Source: Plasmopara viticola
Taxonomy: Eukaryota; Oomycota; Peronosporomycetes; Peronosporales; Peronosporaceae
NCBI GenBank assembly: GCA_001695595.3
Contig: MBPM02000100.1
Coordinates: 1-64,000 of the forward strand
DNA length: 64,000 nucleotides
Direction: 5' to 3'
The notes beneath the pieces are model-generated. The model did not search any database, had not been told where the DNA came from, and saw only the letters and a program-made list of their open reading frames with translations. Positions within the stretch are counted from its first letter, which is position 1; each line of letters starts with the position of its first letter. The translations under genes were made by a program, and so were the position numbers. Below are positions 52,379-64,000 of the stretch, piece after piece.

Positions 52379-53303
52379 CTAAACTAAGGCTATGCCAAGT
52401 ATTTTTTTTGCGTGCACACATCGCACGCAGACTGCTGTGCACAGTTTTGCTTTGTGCCTCATCACCGGCGACAACGGCGCATTAATAAACAGGCATTTCG
52501 AATTCCTCCATTCCGGTTGTTCCGTTGATGCCGCCCAAGACGCCATTCTGATGCCCATGGTGCGTGCTGCCGTCGTCAGCCAGCGACATGGCCAGACGGT
52601 GTCGTCGTTGAGCATGTCAGCAATCAGTTGCAGGTTGGTGGCGACGAGGACTGGCCGAGGATCAGATTATTGATGTCCGACAATTCACTCTTCTTCGTGC
52701 GGCTTTTGGCACGTTGAATGGCACCCGCTGCCTGCCGAAACGACATGTATATGCTGACGTGGTCAATGGCCAAATCGAATTGCATGGCTTTTTGCTCGTG
52801 ACCGTGAAGTGCGTCTTCTCCATCTTTACAAACACCTTCAGCGCGTTGACCTTCTGCTTTTTTATACGACTTGTCTTCCTGGCGGCAGCACTGACCACGC
52901 CGTTGTCGCTGCTATCGCTGTCGAAATCGTAGATCACCTCGTGGTCCCGGAAAAACAGGTCTCCAATAATTAAATCAACGATACTGGACTGAACGATGAA
53001 TGTCAGCGTGTCGCTAGCGAGGTCCATGTGCCGATGCAACGTGTTGAAGGTCTTGACTTTGCCGTCGAAAAAGCGCTTTTTCTCCTCCTTCGAGGCTGCC
53101 TGGGACTGCTCTCACGGCTGGACGTGCTTTTTAGTGTGGTGACTGCGATACTGATGCACTAAGAACGACCTGTTGAAATATTGATGTCGGTCCGCAACTT
53201 TCGCTTGCAAGTTGAGCCCGCACGCACATCAACTGTGTCGCACCCATCGTGCAGACAGATCAGGCATCCAACCTTCCCGTCGCCACTCCCATCTGTTGAC
53301 ACG
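52379..53303 (-). pseudogene. Oomycete transposase-like protein, N-terminal part (inverted)
   Basis: On the minus strand, from about 53290 leftward: STDGSGDGKVGCLICLHDGC, RKLRTDINISTG, KEEKKRFFDGKVKTFNTLHR, HMDLASDTLTFIVQSSIVDL, RDHEVIYDFDSDSSDNGVVS, then after frame changes AIDHVSIYMSFRQAAGAIQR, AKSRTKKSELSDINNLILGQ, NLQLIADMLNDDTVWP and DGSTHHG (near 52560). I recall this order from a repeated family of oomycete hypothetical proteins that look like DNA transposases. Its natural continuation (RGQSLFDL...) lies on the other strand from 53304. It has many stops and frameshifts. Confidence 0.68.
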
Positions 53304-54492
53304 ATCTCGAGGGCCAGTCACTCTTTGACCTGAGCATGCGTATCTGTTTCCGCGGCCGCCTTCTCAATCTACACCTCGTCGCAATCTCAATGCTTAATCG
53401 CCACACGGCGTTGAATTTGCTCAACATGTCAATCAAGTTCCTCGATGCGATGTACAGTAAATGACGCTACAAGCTGATCAGCATGTTGTCGAACGGCAAT
53501 AACACGATGACCGGACGCCATGCGGGTCTCGTCACTCGATGGTTGGATGCGCCAAGAATCCGATTATTCGTCCACGCATCCGATCGACCTTGTAGTCCGG
53601 TCGTCGACCGAGGGCATCGTTGACGGCGCGTGGGTCAAATAGCCTGGTCCTTTTCGGTGTTCCTGCGCGCCCAGAACAGCTTGATCACCAGCATGGGCGT
53701 CACGCGTCCAAAGAAGACGAAGGGATGGGACGCTTGCTCATCTTTTCCAAAGCAGCACCAGCGCAAGATCGTTGACTTCCCGACGAATCACCGCACCGAG
53801 CAGACACCGCCACACTCGGGTGTCGCCGGTCATCGACGCGGTGGACTGCACGTTTGTGAGCTTGCAAAGCCGGTCAACACGTAATGTACAGCAGTGGGAG
53901 GAGCACATGCACACGCTGATCGCAACGCTGACCACAGTGTTCGGTATTGAGATGGAGGACGACAAAGTCGACAAAGAAATTTAGTGCGAAGTTTCTGGGT
54001 CCTCGCGCATTCCGGTCGATGTGACCGTCGCGCAAATTGAGGATCAAGGTTCGTTTGCCATTACCTGATACAACGGCCCGAACGATCAGGAGTTGACGGA
54101 CGTCGTACACGATATCGATATGTATGCGATCTCGCTCACCACAAGTCTGATGAGCGTCAAGGTGGAGCACGACAGCGCGTTTGTTCAGGACGTGTTGGAG
54201 CCGAACTGCAATCACAGTGCGAAGCTCCGGACGCCCGAGCTCATCGATCAGATTAAAGAGGACCACCATGACCTGTTGAAGTTCTACCACTCCGACCAAA
54301 GTGCTGCGCGCCACCATCAACCAGCACGACATCAATGCGACATTCGACCAGGCGTGGGACTGTGCCCCAGGCCGATTCGCACGTATTTGTGCATTCTACG
54401 GCGGTCTGGCGATCGTGTTTGCCAACAGGACATTGATCAAGAGCGACTTCCCTTACTCGGATAGGAGCTGGATGAAATTCGCACATCAATGA
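53304..54492 (+). pseudogene. Oomycete transposase-like protein, C-terminal part
   Basis: Plus strand: RGQSLFDLSMRICFRGRLLN, LHLVAISMLNRHTALNLLN, SIKFLDAMYSK then a stop, RYKLISMLSNGNNTMTGRHA, later IATLTTVFGIEMEDDKVDKE, DVVHDIDMYAISLTTSLMSV, HDSAFVQDVLEPNCNHSAKL, LIDQIKEDHHDLLKFYHSD, and the end QAWDCAPGRFARICAFYGGL with KSDFPYSDRSWMKFAHQ. The C-terminal block with GRF..I.AF.GGLA.VF.N...I.SDF is the conserved end of this family as I remember it. Stops and frameshifts throughout. The gene has been split by an inversion with 52379-53303. Confidence 0.68.
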
Positions 54493-54942
54493 TGCATTTA
54501 TCACAGCGGGCCCTGCTGGAGTTGTTGTTGTTCAATACAACGATTTTAAGTGCAATACACTCATTTTTTGCTGGAATTGGTCACTGTATACACCCAAAAA
54601 TGGGCTTAGTTTTGTAAGATTTTAGATATCTACAACTTATGAGGCCTGATTTAATATGATATCTACCTTAATTCCATGTATCTTTTGAATTATATTCTCA
54701 TAGCTTCTTTTTAATAATATGATAGATTTCTTATACAAAGCTTGGCTTCGAGCAACGGTCCGAAGATTGCGACGATACGAGTATATTATATATGTCATTC
54801 ACAAAAGTCAGTGTTTTTATGCCTGTGCTTTTAAAGCGCTAATTTTTAAGAAAATCCTGGAAAACCAACCTCTCCGCTATCTACAAAGTAAGATATTTCT
54901 TCCCATATATAAAAAACGATCTTTCTCATAATCGATTCTGCA
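54493..54942. other. AT-rich 5' region of the trehalose gene
   Basis: No gene seen. Just before the start codon: CCATATATAAAAAACG (about 54903-54918), TATA-like, then TTTCTCATAATCGATTCTG, a weak fit to the oomycete initiator, about 20 bp before the ATG. A 70-codon frame at 54719-54931 has no recognisable content. Confidence 0.4.
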
Positions 54943-57757
54943 ATGTTAGCGTCGGACATGGAGCCTGAATTGGGGGAAAACTCGCTACTGGATCAACTCC
55001 ATGACTTACACAGGCGGCTAGCGGCCGTGCGTCATGACTCTCAGCGCTACACGTCGTCGTCGCGCAACCTTGGGCCCATCCCGATGGCCAACGAGTCTAA
55101 TAAGATCATTGTGTGTTCACTGCGCCGTTGCGTGCGAATGCTCAAGACTGAGAGTGGCGACAGTTGGCAATACATTGCGTCGGGTACGGGACTCAAGAGT
55201 GCTATTGAGTATCTGGGAAGAGGCAACACCGTGCAGTGGGTCTCGTGGCCTGGTGCGGTCGTGGATGAGTCGAGTGAAGACGGAGTGCGTCGCCGTCTTG
55301 AGACGGATTTTGCCTGTCATCCAGTCTTTTTGAACCACGAGACTTTGGATTTGTACCAGAATCAGTTTTGCAATGTGGTACTCTGGCCGCTTTTTCATTC
55401 ACTGCCACAGTGCTCGGACAGCCGTCTGCTTGAGAATTTTGGTGAGAAATACGATGCCTACTGCTCGGCCAATCAAAAATTTCTCGAAGCTGTGTCCGAG
55501 ATTTACAAGGACGGTGATCTTGTGCTTGTGTGTGACTATCAACTCATGGCGTTGCCAGGATTGTTGCGTCGACGGTTTCCAGAGATCACATGCGGCTTTT
55601 ATTTCCACTGTCCCTTTCCATCATCTGAGTTTTTTCAAATGCTACCAAATCGTGAAGCCTTGCTACACGGAGTTTTGGGGGCTGACCTTGTGGTTTTTAA
55701 TCACTTTGATTATGTGCGCCACTTTCTTAATGTATGCACGCGTATGCTTGGACTCGAGTCGTCGCCAAGTCGCGTCGAGTACAATGGACGCCTCATTTCA
55801 CTTGGAATTTGTCCTATGGGTATTGATCCTGTCAAGTATACGCTCAGTCCAAAAGCCGAGGCTTACGTCGACATAGTCAAGAAACAACAGGACGGCATGA
55901 AGATTATTGTGGGTGTGCACAAACTTGACTTTTGTAAGGGGATCCCAGAAATGCTCGAGGCGATGGAGTATCTATTGCAGCATTATCCGGAATACCGAGA
56001 AAAAGTGGTGTTATATGCCGTCGTGCGGGATGCAGGACGTGCAGCTTCCTTGCCATATCGAATGCTTAGCCGTCAGATTAATGAGCTCGTTGGTCGTGTG
56101 AATGGGCGATTTGGAACCGCCGAGTATTGTCCTGTCCGCTATCTCAAGCAGTCGATTGACCATGCTCAGCTTGTGGCGCTCTATAACTGTGCAGACGTGG
56201 CTATCGTCAGCAGCATTAAAGAGGGAATTAATCTGCAGGCTATGGAGTTTATTGCTGCTCAAAAGAAGAGCTGCCAGGGAGTGCTTGTCTACAGCGAATT
56301 TGCAGGGTATTATGAGGACTTCTTTTGAGACTTGTGTATTTTCAACTGAGCGTCTGTGCTGATGCTCTTGTTGGTTTCGATCATCAGGTGTGCGTCGTCG
56401 TTTCAAGGTGCTCTGTTGGTTAATCCGATGCACATTGAGCAAGTGGCGGCGAGTATGGACACGGCGCTGCGCATGAATACTACCACAAAACGTATTCGAC
56501 ACCACCAGTTGTCGCGTTATGTAAACACGTATACGTCAACATTGTGGGCTCAACGAATTATGTCAGCTTTGAACGAGGTATGCTTAAATTTAGCAAAATG
56601 GTAGTCGTAGAAAAATTGATTTTACTATTATTGTTACCTGGCAACAGGCAGCAGCCACTGCACAAGAATACAATCGTCTGGATAAGCTTGACACCGCTCA
56701 ACTGTTGGGGTATTACGAACGAAGTCAGCGCCGTCTGTTCTTGTTGGACTATGATGGTACACTTGTGAATTTCCAGAGTATGGAGGAACTAGCGGAGCCG
56801 TCACAAGCTCTGATGTCGTGTCTTGAGGATTTGACTGCCGACCCTCACAATACCGTCTACATCATCAGTGGTAGAACCAAAAGTCGATTACAGGTACTTG
56901 TAGCTCTTGGATGGGACTCTTGTATACGTATACTTGATATGACTTCTTACCGTATCTATATTGCCTGACAGGAATGGTTTGGTCACTTGACGCGGGTGGG
57001 ACTGGCTGCAGAGCATGGGTATTGGTTCCGTCCGGCTTCTAAGCACCCATCTGCGCTTTATGCTGATAGAAAGAATGGTAATCATGGGGATGGTTTGACA
57101 GGAAAGGCGAGTGAAAATTCCCCACGGCCAGCAGAATTGGCTCCAGTCACGCCTGTCGGCGACGACGAATTACTGCTTCCTCTTGATAATGAGAAGGCAA
57201 CTCTTGAAAGAGCCCCATGGCAATGCATGTTCAGTGACGTTGAGCTAGAGTGGCGTGATGAAGTGGAAAGTATTTTGGAGCATTTTACCGAGCGAACTCC
57301 TGGCTCCTTATTGGACGTGAAGGATTGCTGCTACACGTGGCACTTCCGCGACGCTGACCCGACTTTCGGATTAAAACAGGCGAAGGACATGCAGCTTCAT
57401 CTCGACCAAATGCTGCGTGAATTGCCTGTTGGAGTGATAATGTGTCGGATCAAGAAATATGTCATGATACGACCGTGGCGTGTCAATAAGGGGCGTGCCG
57501 TGAGCCGCATTCTTGAGTACGAAAGCGAAACACCATACTTTACAGTGCTGGACTTTGATTTCATCCTGGCGCTAGGCGATGAACGCACAGATGAAGACAT
57601 GTTTGATGTTGTCCAGGGAAGCAACTGCTACACGTGCACAGTGGGCATGAAAGTCAGTCGCGCTCAGTATTACCTCGACGATCCAGACGAAGTTCTTCGC
57701 GTGCTAACTGCGTGTGCGAGCTTCATGGGTACCGAACGGCAGATTCTCATGGGCTAA
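54943..57757 (+). CDS. TPS: Trehalose-6-phosphate synthase/phosphatase fusion (four exons)
   Basis: Join 54943-56306, 56388-56577, 56648-56893, 56972-57757; introns 81, 70 and 78 nt, all GT-AG; 861 aa. It should make trehalose-6-phosphate from UDP-glucose and glucose-6-phosphate and dephosphorylate it to trehalose, in the cytosol. Residues ~50-510 are a GT20 synthase domain: WVSWPG (100), LWPLFHSLPQ (147), CDYQLMALP (197), FYFHCPFPSSEFFQMLP (219), GICPMGIDP (288), LVNPMHIEQVA. Residues ~545-855 are a HAD phosphatase: LLDYDGTL with nucleophile pair Asp552/Asp554, IISGR, RPWRVNKG, LALGDERTDEDMF (~800). In the synthase the usual RLDY..KG arginine is Lys327 (KLDFCKG) and the Asp of the DGMNL motif is Glu427 (KEGINL). 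The phosphatase motifs are intact. Convergent with the condensin gene. Confidence 0.95.
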
Positions 57758-57853
57758 GACTGAAAGCCCTGCTGCTTTATTGCTGTATGCACAATTTAGT
57801 ATGTTTTGACGGCAATAATTACATTTTACGTTTTCCTACTAAATTGCAATCGA

Positions 57854-60800
57854 CTATTCTTCCGACGATTGCTCGCTTAAGACACGATTCGCTTTCTTCT
57901 TGCGCGTTGACTTTCGTTTCGCTCGTTCTCTCTTTTTAAGTGGCGCTTGAATTGACTTCCCAACCTTAACAGAAAGTTTCCGTTTCGCTTTGGCCTTTGC
58001 TTTCGGGGACGAAACAACACGCTCCGCAGGTTCACTTTCCATTGTTTCATCCTAGTAAAGCGTAAAACAAGTAAGAAGTAGTCGACGATGATCCTAGTGA
58101 GATCGCCTACCTCTTCTTTGCCCTCTCTCTTTCCAGTAACGAATTGATCAATCTTGTCAATCGCTTCTTTAATCTCAGCTGTTGATGTGACGGTATTGTT
58201 GCCTCGTCTTGCTTTCGCAATCATCGTCTTGAACTGATCAGCTACTGAAGTATCATGTAAAGCATCGCTGTAGAGCTTGCGATTTTGATACAAATACTTC
58301 AAGGACTTTTCAGTGTGCGGCAAACGCGCTAAACAATAGGCCAAATCCCGCTGCTGCTGTACTTTGGACGCTGTTGGAAACCGCTGCGCAAGTTTTTCAA
58401 CAATGCTTTCGATCTGTTTCTCCTTTGTGATAAATTGAATAAGGAAGCGCGTAATCGTTTGAAAGTCCGAAGTGGCGACCAATTCGCTACAAAACATCAA
58501 ACGACGAATGGGATATCAAGCAGTTCTCAGATAACAAAAAAGATCGATTGAGAGTACAAACCTTGTTGACAACTGACCAATGGCATCCGGAAGCATGTTG
58601 TAGATAGGATTGTTGCCTTTCTTCGACAGCTCAAAGAAAAAGAGCTTGGCAAGGCTTCGGATCCCATCATTTTCATCGACTAACGAAATGGCAATTTCGC
58701 TAATCTGACCCTTGACCTTAATCATGTCGTTTAAAATGAGGTGAGACAGCACTGTGATCGTGTTCTTGCGAACGTCAAGGTTCACATCACGCAGCCGATT
58801 GTACAAATGCGACGTCCACGGCTCGACCAAATTCGGAAATCGAAATGAGAGATCACCCAGTGCAATAATGACGTCGCCTCGCACTGAAGGCTGTGGAGAG
58901 TTTTGCAGGATCGTGAAAAGTAGCTGCAAATGCTTCTCACAAAACTCTTCCGAGACGGCCATAAACTTACTTAGTGCTACTACCGCACACTCGGTAAGCA
59001 GTTCATCACTTTTGAGCTCTTCCTCATCGCCCACCAAGACACGAATAATGAGGGGGCCGTACATTCCGAGTAAATTGCGACAGGCAATCTCTTTTTGAAT
59101 GATATTGTTAACGAAGGTATCTTCTTCAGCTTCAACCTCTGCCGCCACACCCAACTCGTCCTCCATGGCAGAAACGTCTTCGGCGTCGCCATGATGATCT
59201 GCAGTTGCCGTAGTCTTAAGTGCAGCAGAGCGACTGCCGCGCATCTTCTTTATTTTTGCGGCCAGTTTTTCCACGTGAATAGCAACTTTTACTGCTGAGT
59301 GTCCCAACACAAAGAAAAAGTGTGCAAGCTCCACACGAGAGACATCATTTGTCTCGCTTTCAAACAAACGCTGAGACAAGTGCTTGATCACATCGCCACA
59401 AACGTCTTCAGGACGCTCACAAATCGAGAATATAGCTTCGATTGCTTGTTGCACGGTGTCAAACCATGTAGAATGCAGACACTGTAATTCAACACCATTG
59501 TCACCTACAAAGTCTAGGGCAAGAAAGCGCTGCAAGCGAAGAATTATTTGCTCCGTCGCGTCCAAATTTGAACGTTGAATACGTCGCTGCGTCTGGCTGC
59601 TGCTCTTTGTTGTCGCATTCTTAGGCTCCAATCGAATGCATTGCACCAGTCGACAGGCTGCTCCAAGGACACGATAGTGGGAATCTGGGCTACATGCCAC
59701 ATCCCCAAAACCCATCGAAAGAATTTGCCCGAGGCGATCGTTGGCAAAAAGCATGGAATCATCAATGTTGGCAATCATACTCAAAAGGGCCAATGCATTG
59801 CTCACAATTGAGATCGGGTATACAGTCAAATCCACGAGTGCCCACAGGGATGTGATCACCACCATTGGCACCTTTTGACTACGATGCAATTCTCCCAATA
59901 TTCGTTCCAGACACGTGTACTCTGCAACTGTGCACTCGTCCAAGAATTTGACAAGATTTTCAGCTACCAGCTGCGGCGACTTCCGCTCAGGGTCGTCTTC
60001 ATCGATCCGAATGAAAAGAGCAACTAACGTATTCGACAATTGCTCTTGGATAGATACGTCAGCTCGCCACGTCAATGGCAAAACTCTTTTAATGCCAGTC
60101 TGGGCGGCGCAAAGATGAAAGCGATAAGCCTTTTCAAAAAAATGAATCGCCTCTAGCACATCGGAAACTGATTTGCTTCCAAGTAGTTGACTCATCAAGG
60201 GCAAGGCTTCCAGCTCAAATTCATCAATAAAGTCGATTGCATCTTGGTAAAACTGTAAGAGACGCACAGTCTTTTTTAACTCATTCTCGAGCACAGTCGC
60301 TTGCTCCTCTGGAAAGATTGGTGGGTGAACGGGTAACTTGACAATTTCATTCTCTGCTTTGATGGCAATTTCTCCCATCGCTTCGCTCATTTCTTTCTCT
60401 GCGCTAGCAATCACTTCATCTCGCTTCTTCTTCATTTGGTCTGTGAGCTCATTTCGCTTTTCTTCATAAAAGTAACGATTTAAATTTTCCATAAATGGAT
60501 TCCTTTCAAGTAACAAGGAAAGCAAATGGATGCTATGACGGCGAACAACCGCCGCCTTGTCTCGCAATCGACCAACAGCCATCCCAGTTAGCTTTTTAAG
60601 CATATGGAGCGGTAAAGCGCCTTCCTCACACAAAAGCGCCCACATTTTCAGCACGTGACCTCGCGCAAACGAATTAATGTCGTGAACTCGATCTTCTAAC
60701 ACACTCAAAAGCTGATCTCTTGTAGAGCGAGAAAATGTACGAAGGGCATTTGTGTTGCCCTTCCCAGCATCTTCTTCCTCTTCGACATTGTTTAAGTCGA

Positions 60801-62170
60801 TACCAGTGCCATCCTCGTCGTCACTGCCCTCCCCATCAGAATCTTTGTTTTCTGACTCGTCGTCGCTACTTTTCGTTCTTTGCTGCCGCAACGCTTTAGT
60901 GGTCGGTACCGAATCGGCAGCTTCTTCGCACTCTTGCTGACCACTTTGGCGAAAGTTCCATAGTAAAATCTGAGTCACGCAAGTCACGGCAGCATTCCGA
61001 AGCTGATATGCTTCCGAGTCTAACAAAGCGAGTACAAAACTCAAATTACCCATGATCAATGCTGGGGTCAAAGTTGACAAACTTGAAAGGAACATCGATA
61101 TGTTCCGTGTCCCACCTACGTCCTTTGATGCATCACGCGAAGAAATTTTCCCAATTTCACTTATAAGATCTGCCGCGAAGGTTAGATTGGCATATTTAAA
61201 GTAAATCAACTCAATGAGCTCCGCAATAGACGCGCTCAAGTGTTCGTGGGTGTAAATGAGATCAATAAGCGAATCGACGACGGAAATATGAATAGCAGGT
61301 GCTTTTTGAAGGCTCATTGCTAGTAACTATAGTAACCTCACAATAAACAAGAGTTAACACCCTTTCTCAGTGCATCGTTAAGCAGAAAAGCAATAGGGAC
61401 GCACATGGTAAAGCTTGGGTTTCAGCAGCTTTCCACGACAGAGCGTCGCGTTGCCGAGCAGTTCAAAGACCACTTTGCAGTAAAGCATAGAGAATTCCTA
61501 GATTTGAGCAACAACACGAAGAACGACGTCATCAAAATGTAAAAGACGCGCATGTGCCTAAGCTCCAGCGCTTTCGTTCTCGCTTTCTTCTCACCTCTTC
61601 AGGAACATTCATTGGCCACATGGAAAAGGTCTTTGGACTGACAGAGCGATTAAGTTTCTGGATAGCCCCTTCCACCACTTTGCTCCAGTTGATGCGGTTG
61701 ATGGTCGAATTCTGGCTCTTGGCTTTACCTTTGTGCTTAAGAATGTCTTTTTCTGCCAGTAATTGCAAGCTACTGATGCTCGTGAGGGCCGTGACGAGAA
61801 AGTAGACGCTGGCTTTAAAAGCACTGCGGTACTCCATCACGTCATCCGTGTCCTCGTTGCTAGTTCGAGCCAACACACTTTCCGTCACGTTGCTCACAAA
61901 GGCTGCCAGCATCTCCACGATACGCATACGAAGTTGCTCGGAAAGCACCGGTAATTTCTTTACGAGACTGTACGTTAAGTCAAGCCACTCGTCCTGCAGT
62001 AGCACCAGCCCCGCCTCATTACCCAGCACCTGATCTTCCAGTCGCTGTACATGAGCCAGAAGATCAGCTGGTGTCTCATCTTCAAAGGTCAGCACCGAAT
62101 GCACATGGTATCGATCCGACTTGGCCAACTCTAGATCCGCCGCGTGCAGCGGCACGAGGAAGTCGATCAT
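57854..62170 (-). CDS. NCAPD2: Condensin complex subunit 1 (CAP-D2/Cnd1), five exons
   Basis: Minus strand, exons 62170-61595, 61497-61405, 61326-58562, 58486-58111, 58051-57854; introns 97, 78, 75 and 59 nt, all GT-AG; 1,335 aa, in the family range. HEAT-repeat non-SMC subunit that helps condensin compact mitotic chromosomes. Residues 1-223 are the Cnd1 N-terminal domain (INWSKVVEGAIQKLNRSVSP, MWPMNVPEE, then FSMLYCKVVFELLGNATLCR from the short exon 2). Residues ~224-1145 carry HEAT repeats (RDKAAVVRRHSIHLLSLLLE), with an acidic Ser/Asp/Glu tract at ~376-412. The signature C-terminal Cnd1 block includes VRGDVIIALGDLSFRFPNLV and LRDVNLDVRKNTITVLSHLI; exon 4 continues FQTITRFLIQFITKEKQIES and QQQRDLAYCLARLPHTEKSL. 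The last 65 residues are strongly basic (KKRERAKRKSTRKKK), suggesting a nuclear-localisation or DNA-binding tail. An initiator-like TTCTCACTTGTCCTTATTC lies about 30-45 bp upstream. Confidence 0.95.
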
Positions 62171-63833
62171 GCAATTGGACTATGAATAAGGACAAGTGAG
62201 AAAATACCCGTTAATGTGACTCGCATTTGCTTACGAGTAAGTAGAGAGAGAAGGTGAAAAAAGACACATAAAGCCAATTTTAGGCCCTGTTTGTACAAAA
62301 TATAAGGCATGACCAAATCACATATATAAAGTATCAATAGTTGATGCAGTACCCTTTAGACCGAAGATAGTGAACAGTCTGCGCGTCTCCTCTAAGCAAG
62401 GTGCGCTTTGAGCTCGTCACTTATGGAAGCACTTTATAGTCGATTATGCGCGTACGCCGTTAGATGTTTACCCTCGCAAAGGTTGTCGTACCACTGTCGA
62501 ACACGCCATTCGCTCTATCTTTTTGGGGCCTAGAGAGGCGAAGGTTTTCCTGCTGCCAAGCAGCTAAACTTCGGCATAGCATTTGCGCTGTACGAGCAAA
62601 GCATATGATCGAGATAAAATCTGGTAGCCCGCTTCGCGTCTGTAGATTTTAGCCTTTCAACCTCTATTTGGAGAATGTATCATAATAGATCTTAGTTTAG
62701 AGGAGATAGATGGCCACTAAAGCAGACACGATCCCAGGGAAGCAGACGCCTTTGTCGACCGTACTTACTAACCTGAGCTCAGGCTTAAAGGTGGTAAAGC
62801 TCATCTGAGAATGCCGCTTTCCGGGGGTCGAATGAAGGATTGAAAGTAACATTTCTACTTGCAAATAAGGTGGGTGCAAATTTCGTTGATAATTACATGA
62901 ACTTAAAAATATTGACCGCCATCGTTACTGGGACAATTTTCGCCAAACACGTCAAGGTGACACACTTCGCACCCTCCTCGAATAATGAGTGCACGCACCA
63001 GCGATATGAGCAAGGGGAGTGCAGCCACAAAAAACCAAATATTTAAAACGCCATGCATAGGCAGCTCTTCAGTGGTGTCCGTAGGCCTATTGACTCGACT
63101 TCAGTTCACTAGGACATCATGATTAATTGTCCAAAGCTATGCTGCAGTTTTGGATAGAACGGGTGCCATATACACCGTCTTCCTAAGGCGGCACGATCTC
63201 CGTTTCATTAACTCTAAGTAAGCCAAAGACAGAGTCGAGACTTACAATTTTCCAACCACTTGTCACTGGCAGGCTCTAAAAAGGAGCTGACGTGTGAGCC
63301 GCGGTCTTGGCTCTTCAGTAGGTTCCATATCATACTTCTCCAAACATTTGAACCCGTGTGATTTTTTTTGTTTAGAAGATCGCTAATTGAAGCATCATGT
63401 GCCTCTAGAGAGACATTGTACTTCAGGACTTTGTCGCATCAAGCAGCATGACTCATTGAGAATTAGCGTCTCATGCAATCTGAGAGCCTTTATAAAGAGC
63501 GATAGCCTTTCTGTATAGTCTCTCTTTGCAACGATGTCGGCTGTCTATAGTCCTTGACATTTTCGATATTTTGCAAAAAAATATGATGAGTACTTGATGC
63601 TAACTTTCTATATCAACTCATTGACTGGCTCAGTAGATTAAGCTCGATCTTGACATTCTCAAGAATTCGTAGTAAAGCCAAGCAAAGTCCGTGGAGATTT
63701 ACTCAATCTTTAACCTATGCTGGCCCAATCAACTAAGCCCCAGGGGTCCTGGGGTCCTATCAATTGAGTGGGCGGGTCCAAGCCCGCTATGTAAAATACA
63801 GATTCGCTGGCTACTTAGTGTTGAGGTATATTA
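62171..63833. other. Intergenic stretch, no gene recognised
   Basis: Mostly AT-rich with short closed frames; nothing matched a family I know. The part near 62200 would be the condensin promoter. A GC-rich hairpin-forming patch lies at about 63728-63790 (CCCCAGGGGTCCTGGGG, then GCGGGTCCAAGCCCGC). Confidence 0.55.
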
Positions 63834-64000
63834 ATGGCTCTCCCCTCGGTGTTGCGTAAACCAATCTTCGATTTTTGCTCCACATCTCTCAAGTACCTCA
63901 TCAGTATTCAGCATGTTTCAAAAAGGCCACTATCATCAGCATTCCAAATCTTTGGTTACACGGAAGACCAAGTTGCTGCTATGACATTTTGGCAGAGCTG
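63834..64000 (+). CDS. Possible partial gene at the right edge
   Basis: Open from an ATG at 63834 to the window end (55 codons): MALPSVLRKPIFDFCSTSLK, then KRPLSSAFQIFGYTEDQVAA and MTFWQS. An in-frame stop lies just upstream. The Arg/Ser-rich, acid-poor start would suit a mitochondrial presequence, but 55 codons is too little to judge. It could be a chance frame. Confidence 0.25.
   Translation, partial: MALPSVLRKPIFDFCSTSLKYLISIQHVSKRPLSSAFQIFGYTEDQVAAMTFWQS

Noticed and set aside
53874..54335. 153-codon minus-strand frame
   Set aside because: It lies opposite the transposase-like C-terminal part, whose plus-strand translation carries the family motifs; the minus frame has none.
63834..63930. 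Minus-strand end of a gene (LERCGAKIEDWFTQHRGESH, stop)
   Set aside because: Upstream frame closes within a few codons and no acceptor site restores it; probably chance.

Overview
The window looks like nuclear DNA of an oomycete, most likely a Phytophthora or downy-mildew relative. The signs are short GT-AG introns (59-97 nt) in the host genes, an oomycete-type DNA-transposase relic, oomycete-like initiator motifs in the LTRs, and a dense set of Ty1/copia retrotransposons. The species cannot be fixed from sequence alone.

Positions 1-42,640 are one block of nested Ty1/copia elements. By coding region there are four groups: A (E1, E3, E4), B (B1, B2), C (E2, E6, E7, E8, H2) and D (D1, D2). Target-site duplications and interrupted reading frames give the order. 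E2 sits in B1 (TSD CGTCG). E1 also abuts B1 within its RNase H region. E3 sits in H2 (TSD CAACA). E6 sits in B2 (TSD GTTTT), and B2 sits in D1 (TSD CCTAR), which makes a three-level nest. E7 and E8 at the right edge are older and decayed. All copies carry frameshifts or stops. Every element whose 5' end is visible has the same 13-base primer-binding site directly after its LTR, and that site contains the gag start codon. H2 carries a fragment of mitochondrial atp6.

Positions 42,641-54,942 are sparse. They hold a two-exon gene for a Cys-rich single-pass membrane protein (46,000-47,309), a convergent gene for a small Cys/His-motif protein (47,577-48,440), long stretches with no recognisable gene, and a broken oomycete transposase-like gene at 52.4-54.5 kb whose 5' half is inverted.

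Positions 54,943-62,170 hold two intact convergent housekeeping genes 96 bp apart. One encodes a trehalose-6-phosphate synthase/phosphatase fusion (4 exons, 861 aa), the other condensin subunit 1 (5 exons, 1,335 aa). The remaining 1.8 kb has no clear gene apart from a possible partial reading frame at the right edge. The TE-dense block beside a compact gene block is the two-compartment layout known from plant-pathogenic oomycete genomes.
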